Origin: Dastarcus helophoroides
Taxonomy: Eukaryota; Arthropoda; Insecta; Coleoptera; Bothrideridae
Assembly: GCA_028583605.1 (NCBI GenBank)
Contig: CM053327.1
Location: 37,846,626 to 37,910,625, forward strand
Direction of reading: 5' to 3'
Length of the DNA: 64,000 nucleotides
Shown here: positions 58,205-64,000 of the stretch, one piece after another
How the letters are laid out: every line of letters begins with the position of its first letter
Numbering within the stretch: position 1 is the first letter of the stretch
Translations under genes and position numbers: made by a program
Notes under the pieces: generated by a model
Databases searched by the model: none
What the model was told of the DNA's origin: nothing
Seen by the model: only the letters and a program-made list of their open reading frames with translations

Positions 58205-58645
58205 AATGGGTAATATTGTAATGCACAGATTAATAGGTTTGAACATTTATCATATCAGATTCAGAGTTTGGAAACCAAAGACCGATTTCGAACTTAGTAG
58301 ATCTCGATATTCTCTGTATTAGTGGATCTCGATATTCTCTGTATTAGTAGATCTCGTCAGTTTGGTATATCCAACCCGAATACCAACAAATTTTCTGGCA
58401 AGTAGTTACTATAGAATCACAAGACGTCTTACCTGCGACTCCTAAGTATATCGCCACCTATTGGTCCCTAGAGAAACTGTGGACAATTCCAACAAATGTC
58501 GTATGCAATCTAGACTACAGTATGCAGCCCTCTAGGCGTGTATCATAGGTAGCTGAACTATCAACAGTTCAAACACAAACGCCTAGCAAAGCAGTTGCTC
58601 TCTAGGAAGATCCCAGAAGACAACATTTTAATGCAATATATGTTC
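58205..58645. repeat. Further diverged copies of the same dispersed repeat
   Basis: AATAGGTTTGAACATTTATC, then ATCTCGTCAGTTTGGTATAT at about 58350, a triplication of GATCTCGATATTCTCTGTAT (58300-58350), and the GCAGCCCTCTAGGCGTGTAT ... AGCAGTTGCTCTCTAGGA part at about 58530-58610. Confidence 0.6.
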
Positions 58646-58748
58646 AAACCTGTTTGTGCTACTTTTTTGTTGTGTTAATTTAAATGAATTAAATTTATCG
58701 TTTAAGAAAAACAAATTTTAAACTGACACTCGTTTTTATGTCTTTTAG

Positions 58749-58863
58749 CGTTTCGGCGGCCAAGTCTCGAAAGACAGACAACGTTATACGACGATCAGTC
58801 TCTCTACAATGACCCAACTTTCTACCAAAGCAACGTAACTCAAGTGAACTACGTCACTACGAG
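58749..58863 (+). CDS. unc-13: unc-13 exon i: linker (RRPSLERQTTLYDDQ)
   Basis: Acceptor ATGTCTTTTAG, donor GTAATACG. With the G of exon h it reads A-FRRPSLERQTTLYDDQSLYN, then DPTFYQSNVTQVNYVTT, and leaves two bases that the C of exon j completes as Ser. RRPSLERQTTLYDD is a compact basic motif with a possible kinase site (RRPS). The intron to exon j is only 48 bp. Confidence 0.85.
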
Positions 58864-58911
58864 GTAATACGAAACTCTCCATCAGCTCTCGTACCGACTG
58901 TTTCTTTCCAG

Positions 58912-59305
58912 CGCAAAAACTCTGAACCAAAGCTACGAAGAGTACTACGACGCCACTGCTTACCCCTTCCAAGAGGAGCGATACGGTCAAGAGGACGAAG
59001 ACAGACAATGGGACTCGGGCGGGTACCGTCCCCCGGTGCCTAAAAGTGTCCCCAAAAAAGTTGCCCGTTATACCAGTTAACAACTATAAGAATAAACGAC
59101 GTTCTTCCATTGCCGCCAACGACATCTATGAGGATAGATCAGTCGGCGGCTACGCCGACTTTCCGCAGGCGGATGCCCCAAATACCCACCAAGCGAAGCG
59201 CCAGCCGGCAAAGCTCCGTGACTGATTTGGACGGGTGCCGGACGCCGGAGAACAGCCGGGGCGCCAGTCTTCCTCCTACGCCCACGAAAGCGTCTAGGAT
59301 TGCAG
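58912..59305 (+). CDS. unc-13: unc-13 exon j: acidic then Pro/Ser/Thr-rich linker, two frameshifts
   Basis: Acceptor GTTTCTTTCCAG, donor GTAGGAG. The first part reads AKTLNQSYEEYYDATAYPFQ ... GYRPPVPKSVPKK. The unshifted frame then meets TAA at 59078-59080. Dropping one base of the six-A run (59054-59059) gives KKLPVIPVNNYKNKRRSS ... GGYADFPQ. A further one-base drop near 59168-59172 gives RMPQIPTKRSASRQSS ... NSRGASLPPTPTKASRIA, which joins in phase to GLAPSRN of exon k. The length (394) is two bases above a phase-consistent exon, as two insertions predict. Basic-Pro motifs (LPPTPTK, MPQIPTK) suggest SH3- or kinase-interacting sites. Confidence 0.82.
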
Positions 59306-60191
59306 GTAGGAGTTCGGTGCGCGCACGCTCGAAATATTGACATTCTAACATGAAATTTTGAAAAATTTACCATTTTCAAATCTTAAAATTTCGAAATTTT
59401 AAATCTAAAAAACTTTGGATCTACAAAATTTGAAAACTTTTCGAACGTTTGAAACGGTTAATATCTTGAATTTTGAACATAACCTGAAATCTTAACATGT
59501 GAAAATCCTAAAATTCTAAAATCCTGAAATCCTTTAAACCTCTACAATTTTTCGTAATACTTTAGGTGCATTTTTACGCTAGAAGCTTCCTAATATTTAA
59601 AAACTTTAATGTAGAATTTTAAAATTTAAAAATTTAGAAATTAGAGTCCTTTAAATTTTTTAATTTCATAGGTTCTTAAATTTCCAATTTCAAAATATAT
59701 AAATTTGAGATTTTTCAAAATATCGAAATTTCAAGGCATTCAGAATTTAAGTTTTCCCAATTTTAGAATCTTATTAAATCAACTTTATTTTAAATTTTAA
59801 AATTTTCGAAAAAGACGTCAGCGTTTCAAATTTGTGAAATTTAGTAATTTCAGTTGTATAAAATTAAAATTTTTTTATTTTTAAGAATTCCAAATTTTCT
59901 AATTTTGAAAATTTTTCAGATGCAATTTTTTTAAATTGTACACAATAGGTACGCTCATTATTATTTATCAGAGAAAGTATAATTATTTTTGTTAGATAAG
60001 ATCGAAGCCAATTTATTTGTAAAAATATTAACGAAGTATAAGTTAGTGTTTTGTGACTCGATCAGCTTTCTCTTCCGTTTGATAAAATGATGTTATTACG
60101 CGATCTTCTCAATATGTACCATAACCGGCTTAAAAGTATTAATATTTTTATTACACTCGCAACTGTCTAGCAACACTTTTTCTTGTTTAAG
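59306..60191. repeat. unc-13 intron with degenerate AT-rich repeat
   Basis: 59340-59940 consists of AAATTTTAAAATTTNGAAAT-like words without a clear period. 59941-60191 is unique and ends in the acceptor TTTCTTGTTTAAG. Confidence 0.6.
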
Positions 60192-61147
60192 GTTTGGCCC
60201 CGAGTCGGAATAATCACGGAAAACCCAGTTACAGTCTACCACCGACACCCGGAAGGCAATTGCCTAAGCCCAATATGTCAAGAAGTGCCAAAAATAGAAG
60301 GATGAAGCGAACGACGTCGGCGGATTACTCCGAGTACCCCGAAGATAATTATTATATCAGAGCGGGCGCCATTAGTGCTAAAGAAATTTATAATGAATAC
60401 TACAATTATGCATATCAAAGTATGGACAATTTGCCTTTGGACTCAGAAGAGATAGTCGATATAACCCCTGTGCCTAGCGTTGAGGAAACCAAAAACGGTT
60501 ACCCATCTGCCGATTACTATTTTACGTCGCAGGAAAGCAATCAGAATTACCTCGAAGACACTTATCAGGTCAACAACAAAAAGAAAACGTTAGGTAGACG
60601 CTACAACAACCAGCTGCTTCAACAGAACACCGACAGCTTGGAATCCAGAGATGACGAGCTTCGAGATTCTTTCGAAACCGCCGTCTCCTCAGTATCCGTT
60701 TCCTACTACCAAAGCAAACGCGATTACTACGAGTACGCGACTGCTACAGTCACAGGCGCCACAACCACGACGACGTCGGAGAAACCTCCATCGCAATACC
60801 TCGGGGACCAATTACCACAAAAAGCAATAGCTTCATCAATTAGTACCGCAACAACAGCGCCGCCGCCCATGCCAACGACGACGATAGCCCAAATCCACAA
60901 CCAGCGCAACCATCTGGTGCAGCAGAAGTCCTTGATGGACGGCTATTACGGCCAAGAGCTCGAACTGATAGAGTACCCCGCCGCCGAGGAGCAGGCCGAG
61001 GGGTATTTGGAGCCGCAGGAGTCCGTGGAGACGTACGTCGAGGACGAGGAGCAGTACAATAAAGCAATAACACAAGACTCGCCAGCATCTGTGATACACG
61101 TAGAGAACCACGACGACACTCAAAGTCTTCGCAGAGGCTCTTCCCAG
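60192..61147 (+). CDS. unc-13: unc-13 exon k: long disordered linker
   Basis: The largest exon (956 bp), from acceptor CTTGTTTAAG to donor GTAATCCCCC. Both ends fit: G-GT (Gly) with exon j, and phase 0 at GSSQ|. It reads LAPSRNNHGKPSYSLPPTPG ... KNRRMKRTTSADYSEYPEDN ... DSLESRDDELRDSFETAVSS ... ATATVTGATTTTTSEKPPSQ ... LELIEYPAAEEQAEGYLEPQ ... DDTQSLRRGSSQ. It is rich in Tyr, Ser, Thr and acidic residues, with a basic patch (KNRRMKRTTSA) that could be phosphorylated; no folded domain is visible. It repeats the SLPPTP motif of exon j. In contrast to exons f and j the frame is intact throughout. The open frame running 30 bases past the donor is intronic. Confidence 0.9.
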
Positions 61148-61189
61148 GTAATCCCCCAAATTATTTCCAGATATTAAGTCATTTTAAGT

Positions 61190-61359
61190 CTCTGTCTTTC
61201 TGTTTCTCTCTCTCTCTCCCTTTCTCTTTCTCTCCCTCCCCCTCCCCCTCTCTCTCTCTTTCCTTCTCTCTCTCTCTCTCTCTCTTTCCCTCTCTCTTTC
61301 TCTCCATCTCTCTCTCTCTCTGTCTCTCTCTCTCTGTCTCTCTCTCTCTCTCTCTCCCC

Positions 61360-61415
<56 letters not shown>

Positions 61416-62210
61416 ATCTCTTTCTCCCTTTATCTCTGTTTCTCTCTATTTTTCCCTCTTTCTCTCTCTCTCTCTTTCTCTTTCTCTCTTTCTCTCTGTT
61501 TCTCTCTATTTTTCCCTCTTTCCCCCTCTTTCTCTTTCTCTCTCTTTCTTTTTCTCTTTCTTTCTCTCCCTCTTTCCCCCTCTTTCTCTTTCTCTCTCTT
61601 TCTTTTTCTCTTTCTTTCTCTCCCTCTCTCTCCCTCTCTCTCTTTCTCTCTCCCTCTCTTATTCTCTTTCTCTCTTTCTCTCTGTTTCTCTCTATTTTTC
61701 CCTCTTTCTCTCCCCCTTTCCCTCTCTTTCTCTTTCTTTCTCTTTCTCTCTCTTTCTGTTTCTCTCCCTTTCTCTCTCTTTCTCTCTCTTTCTTTTTCTC
61801 TTTCTTTCTCTCTTCCTCTCTCTCTTTCTCTCTCCCTCTCTCTCTTTCTCTCTCCCTCTCTCTCTTTCTCTCTCCCTCTCTTATTCTCTTTCTCTCTTTA
61901 TCTCTGTTTCTCTCTGTTCTCTCTTCTCTCTCTTTCTCTCTGTTTCTCTCTATTTTCCCTCTTTCCCTCTCTTTCTCTTCTCTCTCTTTCTCTCTCCCTC
62001 TCTCTCTTTCTCTCACCCTCTCTCTCTTTCTCTCTCCTTCTCTCTCTTTCTCTCTCCCTCTCTTATTCTCTTTCTCTCTTTCTCTCTGTTTCTCTCCATT
62101 TTTCCCTCTTTCTCTCCCTCTTTCCCTCTCTTTCTCTTTCTTTCTCTTTCTCTCTCTTTCTCTCCCTTCCTCTCTCTTTATCTCTCACTCTCCCTCTCTC
62201 TCTTTCTTTT

Positions 62211-62243
<33 letters not shown>

Positions 62244-62485
62244 TTCTCTCTCCCCCTCCCTCTCTCTCTATCTCTTTCTCTCTCTCTCTGCCGCCCTCTT
62301 CCTCTCCCTCTCCCTTCCCGCTCTCTATCTCTTTCTCTCTGTTTCTCTTTATTTTTCCCTCTTTCTCTCTCTCTCTTTCTCTCTGTTTCTCTTTATTTTT
62401 CCCTCTTTCTTTCCTTCTGTGTCTCTTTCTCTCTCTCTCTTCCTCTCCCTCTCCCCCTTTCTCTCTCTCTCTCGCTCTTTCTCTT

Positions 62486-62529
<44 letters not shown>

Positions 62530-62981
62530 CCTCTCTTTCTCTCTTTTTCTCTTTCTCTCTGTTTCTCTCTATTTTTTCCTCTTTCTCTTCCTCTTTCCCT
62601 CTCCTTCTCTTTCTCCCTCTCTTTCTCTTTCTCTCTCTTTCTCTCTCTCTCTCTTTCTCTCTCTTTTTCTCTCTCTCCCTCTATTTCTCTCCCTCTCTCT
62701 CTTTCTTTCTCTCTTTTTCTCGCTTTCTCTTTCATTCTCGCTTTCTCTCTCTCTCTTTCTCTTTCTCTCCCTCTATTTTTCTTTCTCTTTTTCTTTCTCT
62801 TTCCCTTTCTCTCTCTCTCTCTCTTCCTTCCCTTCCGCCTTTGTCTCTATCTTTCTCTCTTTGTCTCTCTTTGACTTTCTTCTGGTTTTTTCTCTTCTTT
62901 CATAATTCTTTTTCTTTTTTTTTTGTTCAGTTTTTTCTTCCCTTCTTTCTTACTTCTTCTTGCTCTCCTTTTCTTTCTTTT

Positions 62982-63016
<35 letters not shown>

Positions 63017-63060
63017 TTCTCCCCCTCTTTACCTCTTTCTATTTATCTAAATCTCTTTTC
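61190..63060. repeat. Polypyrimidine tract, inverted counterpart of the 32.4-34.1 kb repeat
   Basis: Almost pure C/T on the plus strand: (TC)n, TCTCTTT, CTCTTTCCCTC and TTTTTCCCTC words in longer blocks that recur, for example TTTCTCTCTATTTTTCCCTC at about 61440, 61500, 61690 and 61940. The end near 63015-63070 (CCCCCTCTTTACCTCTTTCT) matches the reverse complement of 32450-32490, so the two tracts share an origin. The Arg/Glu and Ser/Leu-rich frames are artefacts. Confidence 0.92.
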
Positions 63061-63079
63061 CTTTCCTCCCTCCTTGGCT

Positions 63080-63270
63080 TTCTCAACCATTGATCCAGAA
63101 TCCTCCTCATTTATCTACTACTGCATGTGCGACGTCCAAGTTATTCTTACCTCATTCGAATACTGCACCGTCTTCAAAGGATCCAATCCATCGCCTTGTC
63201 CCACAGCATCCCCTTGTTCCAAACTTTTATGAATAAGTTGGTGTTCAGGTGGTTTGTTTCGCTAAAAAAA
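63080..63270 (-). pseudogene. Inverted broken copy of unc-13 exon c with both splice sites
   Basis: The minus strand reproduces 32230-32420. An acceptor-like TTTTTTTAG is followed by CGAAACAAACCACCTGAACA (exon copy 63261 to 63151), then the donor GTAAGAATAACTTGG and the intron to ATTCTGGATCAA. The translation starts ETNHLNTNLFIKVWNKGMLW, but seven bases are missing near the VGYHW segment (111 versus 118 bp) and a TGA follows, so it cannot encode C2A. It lies antisense in the unc-13 intron after exon k. Confidence 0.93.
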
Positions 63271-63437
63271 AACCTTCTCTCTCTCTCTATCCCCCCCCCT
63301 CACTCTTTCCGTCCTTTTTCAGTCTCTCTCACTCGCTATTTCTTTGTCTTTCTCCTGGTTTCTCTCTTTTTTTGTTTCTTGATCCTTTTTTTGTTTTGTA
63401 AACATTCAAAACATAAACAGTTTTTAAAATAAAAAAC

Positions 63438-63490
<53 letters not shown>

Positions 63491-63830
63491 GGTTTCTCTC
63501 ACTCGATTTTTCCTTGCCTTTCTCACGGTTTCTCTCTTTTTTCATTTTGATCCTTTTTCTTTTTTTTTTTGTTCACTTTTTTCCTCCTATTTTTCGTTCT
63601 TCTTCTTAATTTCTTTCCTTCTTCTTTTTCTCTATATGTTTCTTTCTTCTCTTGTGTTTTTCTTTCATTCTTTTAGTCATCCTTCCTTTTCCTGTTTCTT
63701 TGCTTTTGTTTTCCTTTAATTCTACTTCTTTGTTCCCGTTTTTCTTTTATTTTTTCTTTTTCTTTTTTAAATTTATTTTTTGTTCCTTTTTGCCAATTTG
63801 CATCTATTTATATGTTTCGTGATTTTGAAA
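63271..63830. repeat. Pyrimidine-rich sequence, continued
   Basis: TC-rich with a (TC)n run at 63439-63490. A block TCTCACTCGNTTTTTC ... GGTTTCTCTCTTTTTT at about 63326-63385 is duplicated at about 63496-63545. No gene. Confidence 0.7.
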
Positions 63831-64000
63831 TTTTGCAGATTTGAAATTTTGAAGATTTGAAAATTTATATTCTTATTCTCCAAAATTCCGAGATTTTGAA
63901 AAATTTTCAAAATTTCACAATTTGGGATTGTAAAATCTTGAGCAATTTTAATTTTATACAAATAAAGTTACTAAATTTTACAAATTTTAAATCCTGACGC
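63831..64000. repeat. AT-rich degenerate repeat at window end
   Basis: TTTTGAAATTTTGNAGATTTG-like words; still inside the unc-13 intron, which continues beyond the window. Confidence 0.5.

Noticed and set aside
57853..58213. Overlapping 106- and 116-codon frames on opposite strands with nearly the same peptide
   Set aside because: Explained fully by the DNA palindrome at 57931-58132.
58741..58760. A frameshift at the start of exon i when joined directly to exon g
   Set aside because: Disappears once exon h (56435-56550) is included; all phases then fit.
59077..59379. Minus-strand 100-codon frame and similar frames opposite exons j and k
   Set aside because: Shadows of the plus-strand unc-13 exons, whose splice phases are consistent.
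61414..62874. Arg/Glu-rich and Ser/Leu-rich frames
   Set aside because: Artefacts of the polypyrimidine tract.

Overview
The window is AT-rich nuclear DNA of an arthropod, almost certainly an insect. The evidence is short exons with GT-AG splice sites, introns of up to about 11 kb, and mariner-, hAT- and Jockey-like mobile elements. A beetle is possible but I cannot prove it. There is no bacterial operon structure, and nearly all long open frames in the repeats are artefacts.

One host gene organises the window. Eleven plus-strand exons (24989-25018, 32078-32180, 32242-32359, 36643-36766, 47985-48101, 49141-49403, 49927-50069, 56435-56550, 58749-58863, 58912-59305, 60192-61147) encode the C2A domain and the following low-complexity linker of Unc-13/Munc13, the synaptic-vesicle priming factor. 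Every exon junction keeps codon phase, except that two exons carry apparent single-base insertions. The first coding exon lies upstream and was not found. The C1, C2B and MUN domains must lie beyond 64000.

Two small minus-strand genes appear nested in unc-13 introns. One is a SERF (4F5) small EDRK-rich factor at 57327-57497. The other is a 74-residue Cys/Pro/Gly-rich protein at 10447-10671, with a C-terminal CGP motif and a palindromic CRE-type site upstream.

The rest is layered repeats. 1-3500: a degenerate T-rich array with a period near 250 bp. 4.7-7.8 kb: an inverted repeat. 8.9-9.8 kb: fragments of repeat families. 10.9-15.6 kb: a nest of elements around a 3.86-kb hAT-type element with an 8-bp target duplication. 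16-18 kb: foldback repeats and a hAT MITE. 18.3-19.3 kb: four tandem tRNA-like units. 19.5-24.2 kb: an A-rich array with nested palindromes. 25.3-26.7 kb: a nearly pure (CAGA)n tract of 1.3 kb. 26.9-27.3 kb: a probable solo LTR. 27.5-31.4 kb: a second hAT-type element, again filled with degenerate AT-rich repeat. 32.4-34.1 kb: a polypurine minisatellite. 37.5-46.5 kb: a satellite whose three monomer types alternate, with a dead mariner and a Tigger-like MITE inside. 50.3-51.1 kb: a SINE-like unit and a non-LTR retrotransposon tail. 53.2-54.3 kb: a minisatellite built of TCAAGGTCA-type nuclear-receptor half-sites. 61.2-63.3 kb: polypyrimidine sequence ending in an inverted, broken copy of a C2A exon.

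The most interesting points are the antisense duplicate of the C2A exon with its GA/TC repeat, the nuclear-receptor half-site array, the two hAT elements carrying similar degenerate arrays, the three-monomer satellite, and the nested Cys-rich gene.
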